This document shows, one piece after another, positions 1 to 6,846 of a stretch of 21,963 nucleotides of DNA (positions are counted from its first letter, which is position 1; each line of letters begins with the position of its first letter). The stretch is from the NCBI GenBank assembly GCA_017404585.1, contig JAFRCB010000326.1, forward strand, positions 1 to 21,963. The letters are read 5' to 3'. Origin of the DNA: Lachnospiraceae bacterium. GTDB taxonomy: Bacteria; Bacillota; Clostridia; Lachnospirales; Lachnospiraceae. Both the position numbers and the translations under genes were made by a program. The notes beneath the pieces were generated by a model. That model did no database searches and had not been told where the DNA came from. It saw nothing but the letters and a program-made list of their open reading frames with translations.

Positions 1-2
1 AG

Positions 3-56
3 CTCGATGTAGTGAGCGAAGAAATCTGGGATAATGGTATGGCGGTGATTCGGTAA
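3..56 (+). CDS. C-terminal end of an unidentified protein (cut by window start)
   Basis: An open frame enters from the left edge and reads LDVVSEEIWDNGMAVIR before a TAA stop. The stop sits inside a rho-independent terminator, the normal arrangement for a gene end. Seventeen residues are too few to identify the protein. That the frame is real is inferred from the terminator position and absence of earlier stops, not from homology. Confidence 0.45.
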   Translation, partial: LDVVSEEIWDNGMAVIR

Positions 57-70
57 GATCACCGCTTTTT
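42..70 (+). terminator. Rho-independent terminator
   Basis: A perfect 8-bp stem (GCGGTGAT at 42-49, ATCACCGC at 58-65) with an 8-nt loop is followed directly by five T residues (66-70). It ends the gene entering from the left, whose stop codon lies in the loop. Confidence 0.85.
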
Positions 71-200
71 GCGTTTATGCGAAAATCACAAAAATGGCCA
101 CTTTCGGATTTTCGGTTCCTCAACCTATTTTATCTGCGTCTCCCAAGTGTTAATATCGCACCAGTATAAGAAAGGGGCGAGTATCACACTGTAACGGTGA

Positions 201-413
201 GAACGCATAAAGTGCTTTTTATTTGCCACGGTGAAATCTGCCTTCGAAAGAGGTTTTACAGTAATCATTCCCGAAGGAACCAATTCGACCTTTGACAATG
301 ACTATATGACCGGTGAAACAACGTACAGATATTACAATGAGGATGTTTGGGAAGAGCTGGCTGACGTCATAACATTTGAAGAGGCTATTGCCCTATTGGG
401 TGGCAAAGAATGA
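201..413 (+). pseudogene. Cysteine hydrolase (isochorismatase family), C-terminal remnant
   Basis: The frame from 201 reads a segment containing CFLFATVKSAFERGFTVIIP and then EGTNSTFDN..TYRYYNED. This resembles the last third of isochorismatase-type cysteine hydrolases, where a catalytic Cys is followed by a helix ending in RGF/RGY, a VIVP strand and a short tail. A stop at 198-200 closes the frame upstream. The usual N-terminal two thirds, with catalytic Asp and Lys, are missing. A GTG at 231 could start a 60-residue peptide, but similarity continues upstream of it, so this is better read as a decapitated gene than a small protein. The stop overlaps the start of the Nudix gene by ATGA. Family assignment is from motif memory; the truncation is directly visible. 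Confidence 0.6.
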
Positions 414-814
414 TTGACTTCGAGAAGAGCTGTGGCGCAGTAATATATACTGAACTGAATGGGATGCGTCTTTATCTTATTGAACAGATGCAGAAAGGTC
501 ACCGTTCCATCTGTAAAGGCCATATGGAGAAAGATGAGTCTGAGCATCAGACGGCTACGCGGGATATTCTGGAGGAAACTGGCCTAACGGTAAAGTTTGT
601 AGAAGGGTTTCGTGAGATAATTGAGTATAGCCCTTATGAAAACTGCTTAAAAACGGTGGTTTTCTTCTTGGCTTATACAGACAGTATGAATGTAGTATCT
701 CAAGAAGAAGAGATTAAAGAAATATATTGGCTCTCTTTCGACGAAGCTATGACTGCGCTTTCATGTGATTCTGACCGGGCAGCATTACAAAAAGCGGAGC
801 AATCCCTAGCCTGA
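410..814 (+). CDS. Nudix hydrolase
   Basis: A 134-residue protein, about the size of a single Nudix domain. Such enzymes hydrolyse nucleoside diphosphates linked to another group (NTPs, ApnA, ADP-sugars) in the cytoplasm; the substrate cannot be told here, although the KGH lead-in resembles Ap4A-hydrolase-like members. The Nudix box spans residues 37-59: G37, E43, then R51-D52-I-L-E55-E56-T-G58-L. The glutamate normally following the box Arg is Asp (D52), a conservative change; the metal-binding EE pair (55-56) is intact. The ATG overlaps the stop of the cysteine-hydrolase remnant (ATGA), so it was probably translated by coupling and may have been in an operon with the intact ancestor. Confidence 0.85.
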   Translation: MIDFEKSCGAVIYTELNGMRLYLIEQMQKGHRSICKGHMEKDESEHQTATRDILEETGLTVKFVEGFREIIEYSPYENCLKTVVFFLAYTDSMNVVSQEEEIKEIYWLSFDEAMTALSCDSDRAALQKAEQSLA

Positions 815-865
815 ACATTAGTCTCATTATGAAAAACAGTTCAGACGAGATGACCGGAGGCTGGC

Positions 866-946
866 ATGAAACAGCAATCGAAAAAGGAATATGAGAAGTA
901 CCAGCAGTACCAGACCGATAGGATGCGAAAAAAAGCCGTAATGTAG
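866..946 (+). CDS. Possible 26-residue basic peptide
   Basis: The frame reads MKQQSKKEYEKYQQYQTDRM followed by RKKAVM and a stop. A GGAGG core lies at 856-860, five bases before the ATG, which is the main reason to list it. The peptide is highly charged, rich in Lys, Gln and Tyr, and has no membrane segment. It may equally be the start of a longer protein cut by deletion, since the surroundings (815-1099) look eroded. No family is recognised. Confidence 0.3.
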   Translation: MKQQSKKEYEKYQQYQTDRMRKKAVM

Positions 947-985
947 CGTAAATGCTGACTTTCCCGGCTGTTTTTAGTTGCAACA

Positions 986-1014
986 TTGACAAGGTCTAAA
1001 TACTCGGATAAAAT
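986..1014 (+). promoter_or_regulatory. Near-consensus sigma-A promoter
   Basis: TTGACA (986-991), 17-bp spacer, TAAAAT (1009-1014). The -35 is perfect and the -10 matches five of six positions. Transcription would begin near 1021, giving about an 80-nt leader before the ATPase start at 1100. Confidence 0.7.
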
Positions 1015-1099
1015 TAAGCCAAAAAGACGGATAAATATGGTCCAAATACTCGAACGGAAGAAAGAATACTTGGCCAATGCATAATTAAGGGGATTAACA

Positions 1100-2371
1100 G
1101 TGAAAGAGTACTTTCAAAGAGTATCAGATAAGGTGTTGCTGGAACATTTAGAGTCTAAAGGGGCGGTATTGATCGAAGGAGCTAAATGGTGTGGAAAAAC
1201 TACATCGGCAAAGCATATTGCAAAGAGCGTCATAGAAATGGACCGTCCGGATATGACGGAGCAATATCAACAAATGGCAAGAATAAAGCCTTCAAATCTT
1301 CTTGAAGGTGAAGTCCCGCACTTGATTGATGAATGGCAGATTGCAACAAATATCTGGAATGCAGTGCGGTATGAGGTGGACCGAAGAGGTGAATTTGGTC
1401 AATTCATTCTTACCGGTTCTTCCGTTCCGGTCAAGTTGGATGAAAGTATGCACACGGGCACAGGACGGATCGTTCGCATGCGTATGAGGCCGATGTCTTT
1501 GTTTGAATCCAGAGATTCCAGTGGACAGGTATCATTATGCGATATGTTTAACGGAAAAGATATTTCAGCCATAGACGATCACTGTATTGAGGATATTGCT
1601 TTCATGATTTGTCGGGGAGGCTGGCCTGCAGCCTTGAATCATTCAGAGAAAGTCGCTTTAAGGCAAGCCTTCGATTATTATGATGCAATTATAAATGACG
1701 ATATTTCCAGAGCAGATGGTGTGAAACGGGATCCTGAGAGAACAAAGCGCGTCATGAGATCGTATGCCAGAAATGTTTCGACACAGGTCTCCCTGGAAAC
1801 TATCCGAACAGATGTGATAAGTAATGATATAGAAACCTTTGACAAGGAAACCCTTTATAGCTATTTGAATGCTCTGAAGAGGATTTTTGTCATCGAAGAC
1901 TCTCCTGCATGGAATCCAAATCTGCGGTCAAAGACAGCGATCCGCACATCGGATACAAGATATTTTGTTGATCCGTCTGTGGCGACCGCAGCGCTTGGTA
2001 TCGGTCCTGTGGATCTGATCAATGACCTGGAACTGATGGGCTTAATATTTGAAAACCTGTGCGTCAGAGATCTGAGGATATATGCTGAAGCCTTGGATGG
2101 CACTGTTTATCACTACAGAGATAAAACAGGTCTTGAGTGTGATGCTGTGATCCATTTGAGAAACGGCAGATATGGTTTGGTTGAAGTGAAGCTGGGTGGA
2201 GACAAGTTGATTAACGAAGGGGCTGAGAACCTTAAGAAACTGGCTGGCAGAATTGACACAGAAAAAATGCGTGATCCGGCCTTTATGATGGTTTTATGCG
2301 GAGTCGCTCCATTTGCCTATAAACGTCAGGATGGAGTGTATGTTGTTCCGGTTACATGTCTGAAGGATTAA
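1100..2371 (+). CDS. AAA_14/DUF4143 family ATPase
   Basis: A 423-residue cytoplasmic protein of the AAA_14 + DUF4143 type, common in bacteria and archaea but without a firmly established role. The N-terminal P-loop domain shows Walker A GAKWCGKTT (27-35), Walker B HLIDEWQ (74-80) and a sensor-like ILTGSS (103-108). The C-terminal DUF4143 region ends in a restriction-endonuclease-like signature, with GLIFENL (314-320), D348 in LECDAVI and E362-V-K364 in LVEVKL, fitting a PD-(D/E)XK core. The start is GTG, chosen because AAGGGG lies at 1087-1092 and the frame opens shortly before. It has its own strong promoter and no operon partner. The surrounding DNA is AT-rich relative to the MATE gene and later loci, suggesting separate acquisition. 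Length is normal and no frameshift is seen. Confidence 0.88.
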   Translation: MKEYFQRVSDKVLLEHLESKGAVLIEGAKWCGKTTSAKHIAKSVIEMDRPDMTEQYQQMARIKPSNLLEGEVPHLIDEWQIATNIWNAVRYEVDRRGEFGQFILTGSSVPVKLDESMHTGTGRIVRMRMRPMSLFESRDSSGQVSLCDMFNGKDISAIDDHCIEDIAFMICRGGWPAALNHSEKVALRQAFDYYDAIINDDISRADGVKRDPERTKRVMRSYARNVSTQVSLETIRTDVISNDIETFDKETLYSYLNALKRIFVIEDSPAWNPNLRSKTAIRTSDTRYFVDPSVATAALGIGPVDLINDLELMGLIFENLCVRDLRIYAEALDGTVYHYRDKTGLECDAVIHLRNGRYGLVEVKLGGDKLINEGAENLKKLAGRIDTEKMRDPAFMMVLCGVAPFAYKRQDGVYVVPVTCLKD

Positions 2372-2518
2372 TGACATAACGAAAACGGGTTGATAGTCGA
2401 CATAATGCTTTGCTCGTAATCGCGGTCACAAAAGGTCACACCACTCACAAAAAGATACCAAAAAACTCGCAGGCGAGACCTCACTTTGTAATGCTCAGAC
2501 TGAGAGGATGTTTTACCT

Positions 2519-3874
2519 ATGCTGTACACAAAGCCCCGCGAGGGCTTCTATCATAAGCTTCTTACACTGCTTCTGCCCATAGTCATACAGAATCTGATCA
2601 CATCAGCTGTCAGTATGGCCGACGTTGTCATGCTCGGACAGGTGAATCAGACAGTTCTCTCGGCAGCCTCTCTGGCCGGGCAGGTCCAGTTCATTTTGAA
2701 TATTGTGTATTTCGGGCTCGCGTCAGCGCTCACGATCCTTGCTTCCCAGTACTGGGGCAGGGGCGACCGCAGGACTGTCGCCAGAATTTTTGGCATGGGA
2801 CTCATCATATCGGTCCCGGTGTCGACAATCGTCTGCGCAGCAGCCGCCTTCTTCCCCGGCTTTGTCATACGCATATGGACAAATGTGCCTGAGCTCATCG
2901 ATGCAGGAACCGATTATCTTCGCTGGGTCGCTCTCTCATATTTCTTTATGGGCATTACGCAGCCATATCTGTCCATCATGAAGAGCTGTGAGCGTGTCTC
3001 CATGGCGACGAAAGTTTCGGTGCTTGCCCTCGGTCTCAATGTTGTACTGAACGCAGTCCTCATCTTTGGCCTTTGGGGATTTCCTCAGATGGGAATTCGC
3101 GGAGCTGCCCTTGCGACCGCGATCTCCCGATTCGTGGAGCTGTCGATCTGCCTTGTGGATTTTGTCCGTCAGAGAATAATGCCGAAGAATCCGGTCAACA
3201 TGTTCACCATCCCGCGTGCGCTCGTCGGCGATTTCGTCCGCTATTCCCTTCCGGCCTTCATCAATGACGCTATGTGGGGACTGGCCTTCAATATGAACTC
3301 CATCATCATGGGCCATCTGGGCTCGGATATTGTCGCGGCCAATTCGATCGTGACGGTCACCAGAGATCTCATAACGACGGTAGGATTCGGCATTTCCGCC
3401 GCGTCATCCATACTTCTCGGTGTCGAGCTCGGTGCAAATCAAATCAGCCGCGCCAGAGAGGACGCCTCCTCGATCATGCAGGTCACTGTGATCGTGAGTA
3501 TCGTGCAGGGATTGGTGCTGCTGGTGTTGTCTCCGGTGATCCCGTCATTTGCAAAACTCTCCCCTGTTGCAGTAGGTTATCTGCGGGTAATGCTCCCTGT
3601 CAACTGCGTATATCAGATGGGGCAGATGATCAACACGGTGCTGATTGCGTCAATCTTCAGATGCGGCGGGGATTCCAGGTACGGCATGAAGCTGGATATC
3701 ATCTGCATGTGGTGCTTTGCCGTGCCGCTTGGGCTTGTGAGCGCATTCGTGCTGAAGCTGCCGCCGCTCATTGTATATCTGTGCATGTGCACGGATGAGT
3801 TTGCCAAGATGCCGTTCGCACTCAGGCATTATAAGAGCGGGGAGTGGATCCGCAATCTGACGAGAGAACTTTGA
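2519..3874 (+). CDS. MATE family multidrug/toxin efflux transporter
   Basis: A 451-residue protein of the usual MATE length with about 12 predicted membrane helices. MATE carriers export cationic or polyaromatic compounds using Na+ or H+ gradients. The first helix carries LLLPIVIQNLITSAVSMADV followed by MLGQ, the N-terminal signature of NorM/DinF-type proteins. SQYWGRGDRR (about residues 77-86) matches the family's conserved cytoplasmic loop, and the second half repeats the pattern (MNSIIMGHLGSDIVAANSIV, SSILLGVELGAN). The ATG is preceded by GAGGA about ten bases upstream. No regulator lies beside it, so the substrate cannot be inferred. No obvious promoter is seen in the 147 bp upstream, which contains a short CTCGC-AG-GCGAG inverted repeat. 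Codon use is more GC-rich than the preceding ATPase. Confidence 0.92.
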   Translation: MLYTKPREGFYHKLLTLLLPIVIQNLITSAVSMADVVMLGQVNQTVLSAASLAGQVQFILNIVYFGLASALTILASQYWGRGDRRTVARIFGMGLIISVPVSTIVCAAAAFFPGFVIRIWTNVPELIDAGTDYLRWVALSYFFMGITQPYLSIMKSCERVSMATKVSVLALGLNVVLNAVLIFGLWGFPQMGIRGAALATAISRFVELSICLVDFVRQRIMPKNPVNMFTIPRALVGDFVRYSLPAFINDAMWGLAFNMNSIIMGHLGSDIVAANSIVTVTRDLITTVGFGISAASSILLGVELGANQISRAREDASSIMQVTVIVSIVQGLVLLVLSPVIPSFAKLSPVAVGYLRVMLPVNCVYQMGQMINTVLIASIFRCGGDSRYGMKLDIICMWCFAVPLGLVSAFVLKLPPLIVYLCMCTDEFAKMPFALRHYKSGEWIRNLTREL

Positions 3875-3943
3875 ACCGCGATGTTTACCGAGCGAGGCTT
3901 ATACATTCTTGAGTGAGAAAACTCAGTATGTTAATATGAAATA

Positions 3944-4033
3944 TATATCTCAGTGTGAGATGACCCCCGCCTCTATAGGCGGTGGGCAACAAACTAGTCT
4001 CCGTGGCGGGTGTCAATCCCCCACTGAGATATA
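3944..4033 (+). repeat. Three-way-junction-like structured element
   Basis: Perfect 12-bp outer arms (TATATCTCAGTG at 3944-3955, CACTGAGATATA at 4022-4033) enclose 66 bp containing two further hairpins: CCGCC-TCTATA-GGCGG (3967-3982) and a GTGGCGGG/CCCCCAC pairing (about 4003-4025). Closing stem plus two inner stems resembles a folded RNA. I do not recognise a known riboswitch. It lies 265 bp before the redox operon. Confidence 0.6.
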
Positions 4034-4034
4034 C

Positions 4035-4173
4035 GCTCCGCGAGGGCGCAGAACGTCCAGTGGACGTTCGCTTTGCGCTGACCGTAGCGAAGCGGAGACC
4101 GCAGGGATTCGGTTTGGAAGATGTCAGCTAACGCTGACCCGAATCCCGCGTCAAGTCTCGCGAGCGAGACTTG
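4035..4173. repeat. Cluster of nested inverted repeats
   Basis: Back-to-back palindromes: CTCCGC (4036-4041) with GCGGAG (4092-4097); inside it GCGCA (4046-4050) with TGCGC (4074-4078); and inside that a 19-bp perfect palindrome GAACGTCCA-G-TGGACGTTC (4051-4069). Next GGGATTCGG (4104-4112) with CCGAATCCC (4139-4147) around GTCAGC-TAAC-GCTGAC (4123-4138). Last CAAGTCTCGC-GA-GCGAGACTTG (4152-4173). No T-run follows any stem, so these are not ordinary terminators. The 4141-4173 piece recurs near 12620. The remainder to 4297 holds only a weak AGGGC/GCCCT stem and the ribosome binding site of the next gene. Confidence 0.7.
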
Positions 4174-4297
4174 AAAATATCAACTGAAGTATTGAGAATT
4201 CCTGCGGCGAAAGGCGGGAAGATTTCTTTCAACTTAGCAGGGCGTTTCCGATGCAGTCAGCCCTCCGGCAGATTGCATCTTGAAGAAAGGAGCGGAC

Positions 4298-5068
4298 GTG
4301 AATAAGAATAAGGTGTATTTAATCGTACAGTCTGTTCTCTGCATTGTGGTTTGCGCGATGCTAGCCGCCGCAGCAATCATGATCTACCGGGACGGGCTGG
4401 TCTTAAAGGCAGCCGATCCCCTGAGCTGGATTTATACCCGCGAGAAGGTGGCAGCAGCGGCGGGTCCTGTCATGCCGGTGCTTGTTCTCGGAATTGTTCT
4501 GACCGCCGCAGGTCTCTTTATGAGGATTTCGGATGCAAATGCCGACAAGCCCGCAAAAGACACCGAATGGCAGCGGGATACGATCGTAAGCCGCGTTGCT
4601 GCACCGAGCAACGAGATGAAAGCGGAGCGGAGCAGGCAGAGGAAACTTAATTATGGCGGCTGGGCTGCATTTGCACTCTGCATGGTTCCGATCCTTATTT
4701 ATATAACGAACGGAAACCACTTCCCGAACGGAGATCTGGAGCCTGTGTTCCTTGCCCTTATCCTGCATGTCATCCCGTGGACGCTGATCGGCCTCGGTAT
4801 ACTTATGATTTCTACTGTGCTGCAGGAAAAAAGCATGGAACGTGAGATCATGGCCGCCAAGGAGCAGATCAAGCTGGAAAAAGCCGAAGGTGTGAAGCCG
4901 GAGGCAGATGACGGAAAAGTGCAGCCGGCAGACCGGGCGCGGCTCCTTCGGATCGCTCTTTTGGCAGTCGCAGTTATGATGATCGTTGCGGGCACTTTTA
5001 ACGGAAGCGCAAGAGATGTTTTTGGTAAAGCAGTTAAGATTTGTACGGAGTGTATAGGCCTTGGATAA
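4298..5068 (+). CDS. Multi-pass membrane protein with C-terminal CD1871A-type CXXC tail
   Basis: I place the start at GTG 4298, because AAGGAG (4287-4292) sits five bases upstream; an in-frame TTG at 4280 would put that site inside the gene. The 256-residue protein has about five membrane segments (roughly 6-29, 55-75, 121-137, 149-172, 216-232) with charged cytoplasmic-looking linkers (78-118, 175-214). The last 40 residues, a helix followed by AVKICTECIGLG with C249 and C252, resemble the small clostridial CD1871A CXXC proteins, normally free-standing peptides of about that size. Here the motif is fused to a larger membrane body I do not recognise. The gene overlaps the polyferredoxin-thioredoxin gene by eight bases, so the two are almost certainly one operon; the CXXC is a plausible thiol partner of that thioredoxin (inference). 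Confidence 0.72.
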   Translation: MNKNKVYLIVQSVLCIVVCAMLAAAAIMIYRDGLVLKAADPLSWIYTREKVAAAAGPVMPVLVLGIVLTAAGLFMRISDANADKPAKDTEWQRDTIVSRVAAPSNEMKAERSRQRKLNYGGWAAFALCMVPILIYITNGNHFPNGDLEPVFLALILHVIPWTLIGLGILMISTVLQEKSMEREIMAAKEQIKLEKAEGVKPEADDGKVQPADRARLLRIALLAVAVMMIVAGTFNGSARDVFGKAVKICTECIGLG

Positions 5069-6716
5069 TACAAATGCTATCGGACGGAAGAACCTCCGTC
5101 CCTCGACAAGAAGACTCATACAGCTTTACAGTGCGCTTCTTCACAACGCGCATCTGAAGGGCTTTATTGACGGAGAGATTTACCAAGGATCGGCGAAGTA
5201 CGCATGCGCTCCCGGATTTAATTGTTATTCCTGCCCCGGAGCTGTTGCTGCATGCCCGCTAGGCGCGCTGCAGAATGCGCTGGCCTCTTCCGGTCATCGG
5301 GCAGGATGGTATGTGATGGGCATTCTCCTGCTCTTCGGCGTGACCCTCGGGCGCACCATCTGCGGATGGCTCTGTCCGCTGGGTCTTATTCAGGAACTCT
5401 TGAATAAGATTCCTACATATAAGATAAAGAAGAGCCGTATTACGAGAGTGCTGACATGGCTGAAATATGTGATTTTGGCCGTATTTGTTCTGGCCATTCC
5501 GCTCTGGTACGGACTTGCGCACGATATTCCGGTGCCGGGATTCTGTAAGTATATCTGCCCGGCGGGAACATTTGAAGGAGCGATCGGCCTCCTGTCCAAT
5601 CCGGCAAATACAAGCCTTTTCGGTATGTTGGGAATCCTCTTTACGAGGAAGTTCACTATCATGCTGATCATCGGACTTGTCTGCATTTTCTGCTACCGGA
5701 GTTTCTGTCGTTTCATCTGCCCGCTCGGCGCAATTTACGGATTGTTTAACAGGTTCTGCCTCGTTGGAGTGCGGGTGGATCAGAGCCGCTGCAACAGCTG
5801 CGGGGCCTGCGTGAGGAACTGCGGCATGGATGTTCGCCATGTGGGCGATCATGAGTGCATTCACTGCGCAAAGTGCATGGACGTGTGTGCGCAGAAGGCC
5901 ATTTCGCTCAAGGCTGGTAAGGTGGTGCTGATAGCATCGGAGGAAACAGACTCGCTGAAAGCCACGGCGGCAGCAGGCTCGATCAAAGCGGGCAATGCGG
6001 TGAAGACTGCGGCGGAAGCAGGCTCTCTCAGAGTGGACAATGCGGTGAAAACACCGGCGGAAACTCTCGATAGGAAGGCATATGAGAGCCGCAAAAAAGC
6101 AGGAAGGATTGCTTGGGGCATTGCGCTTGCGGTGCTATGTTTTGCGCTTGTGTGGTTCAATTTCCTTGATCCGGCAGTCCGCGCAGAGACCGGAGCGGGG
6201 GTTTCCGAACAGGCGGCAACAGGAGCTGAGGGTAGCGGTCAGGCTGGAACCGGTGTAGATGCTACAGGCCAGACGGGAGCAACTATAGGTTTTGAGCCTG
6301 GCATGGAGCTTGCTGACTTCACGATGGAGTGCCTTGACGGCTCGGAGTTCCATCTTGCGGATACCCGGGGCAAAGTCGTCTTCATCAACCTCTGGGCGAC
6401 CTACTGTACGCCATGCGTGCAGGAGCTTCCGCATTTTGACGAACTCTATCAGCAGCATGAGGGAGATATTGCCATGCTTGCCGTTCATTCTTCCATCGTG
6501 ACGGATGATCCGGCGGAATTCCTGGCCGACAAGGGCTGGACGATTCCCTTCGCTGTCGACACGGAGGACGACATGTTGTGGAGCATCGTCGACGGCTCGT
6601 CGACCTTGCCGCAGACCATTGTGCTCGACCGGAACGGCATCGTCATTTACAACCAGAAGGGATCAGTGACTCCCGAGGTGCTCGCGGCTCTTTATGAGCA
6701 GGCGGCGGGGGAGTGA
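5061..6716 (+). CDS. Membrane polyferredoxin fused to TlpA/ResA-like thioredoxin
   Basis: A 551-residue fusion. Residues 50-280 form a NapH/CcoG-like membrane iron-sulfur part: cysteine groups C55/C58/C65, C101/C105, C162/C166 and C216/C220 lie at membrane edges in CP(L/A)G contexts, then two classical 4Fe-4S motifs, C244-C247-C250-C254 and C266-C269-C272-C276. Membrane helices fall near 84-104, 132-150, 187-211 and 349-368. A Gly/Ala/Thr-rich linker (372-410) leads to a thioredoxin fold with WATYCTPC (active cysteines C449, C452) and cis-proline P517. Topology suggests clusters inside and thioredoxin outside, so electrons could pass across the membrane to an external disulfide (inference). 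The start is TTG, overlapping the previous stop; ACGGAG at 5044-5049 is a usable but distant binding site. Residues 305-319 and 320-334 are a tandem repeat. Confidence 0.88.
   Translation: MDNTNAIGRKNLRPSTRRLIQLYSALLHNAHLKGFIDGEIYQGSAKYACAPGFNCYSCPGAVAACPLGALQNALASSGHRAGWYVMGILLLFGVTLGRTICGWLCPLGLIQELLNKIPTYKIKKSRITRVLTWLKYVILAVFVLAIPLWYGLAHDIPVPGFCKYICPAGTFEGAIGLLSNPANTSLFGMLGILFTRKFTIMLIIGLVCIFCYRSFCRFICPLGAIYGLFNRFCLVGVRVDQSRCNSCGACVRNCGMDVRHVGDHECIHCAKCMDVCAQKAISLKAGKVVLIASEETDSLKATAAAGSIKAGNAVKTAAEAGSLRVDNAVKTPAETLDRKAYESRKKAGRIAWGIALAVLCFALVWFNFLDPAVRAETGAGVSEQAATGAEGSGQAGTGVDATGQTGATIGFEPGMELADFTMECLDGSEFHLADTRGKVVFINLWATYCTPCVQELPHFDELYQQHEGDIAMLAVHSSIVTDDPAEFLADKGWTIPFAVDTEDDMLWSIVDGSSTLPQTIVLDRNGIVIYNQKGSVTPEVLAALYEQAAGE
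5973..6062 (+). repeat. In-frame 45-bp tandem duplication
   Basis: Two 45-bp copies (5973-6017, 6018-6062) encode AGSIKAGNAVKTAAE and AGSLRVDNAVKTPAE, between the ferredoxin clusters and the last membrane helix. They lengthen the cytoplasmic linker without breaking the frame. Confidence 0.8.
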
Positions 6717-6798
6717 CGGAGGGGAGACATCATCTTTTCGCATAGGTGCCAGACATGCCTTGACGCGCCGGAAGAATAGAAAAATTGAGTCTCGAAAT

Positions 6799-6846
6799 AA
6801 ATTACGCGCCAAAGCTCGAATGAGTTAGTTGGCGCGTAATTTTATT
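6799..6846 (+). terminator. Strong rho-independent terminator of the redox operon
   Basis: A perfect 14-bp stem (AAATTACGCGCCAA at 6799-6812, TTGGCGCGTAATTT at 6829-6842) runs into T-rich TTTATTCTT. The loop holds a small CTC-GAAT-GAG pairing. It lies about 80 bp after the thioredoxin stop. The A-rich left side means it might also work for minus-strand transcripts, but no minus-strand gene is seen there. Confidence 0.88.

Larger units (their letters stand above)
815..1099. other. Eroded intergenic stretch
   Basis: Apart from the short peptide at 866-946 and the promoter at 986-1014, I see no gene, RNA gene or terminator here. The phrase GGTC(T/C)AAATACTCG occurs twice (around 993-1006 and 1038-1051), a short direct repeat flanking the start region of the ATPase transcript. 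Confidence 0.4.

Noticed and set aside
829..894. Short frame starting ATGAAAAACAGT
   Set aside because: There is no ribosome binding site, and it overlaps the better-supported short frame at 866.
1036..1083. 15-codon frame inside the ATPase leader (MVQILERKKEYLANA)
   Set aside because: There is no recognisable binding site upstream; it could be a leader peptide but nothing beyond its position supports it.
2372..2518. Terminator or promoter between the ATPase and MATE genes
   Set aside because: The CTCGC-AG-GCGAG stem is short and lacks a T-run, and no -35/-10 pair with good spacing was found.
4403..5119. 238-residue minus-strand frame opposite the CXXC membrane protein
   Set aside because: His/Arg/Cys-rich composition typical of an antisense shadow, no binding site, and it overlaps two well-supported plus-strand genes.
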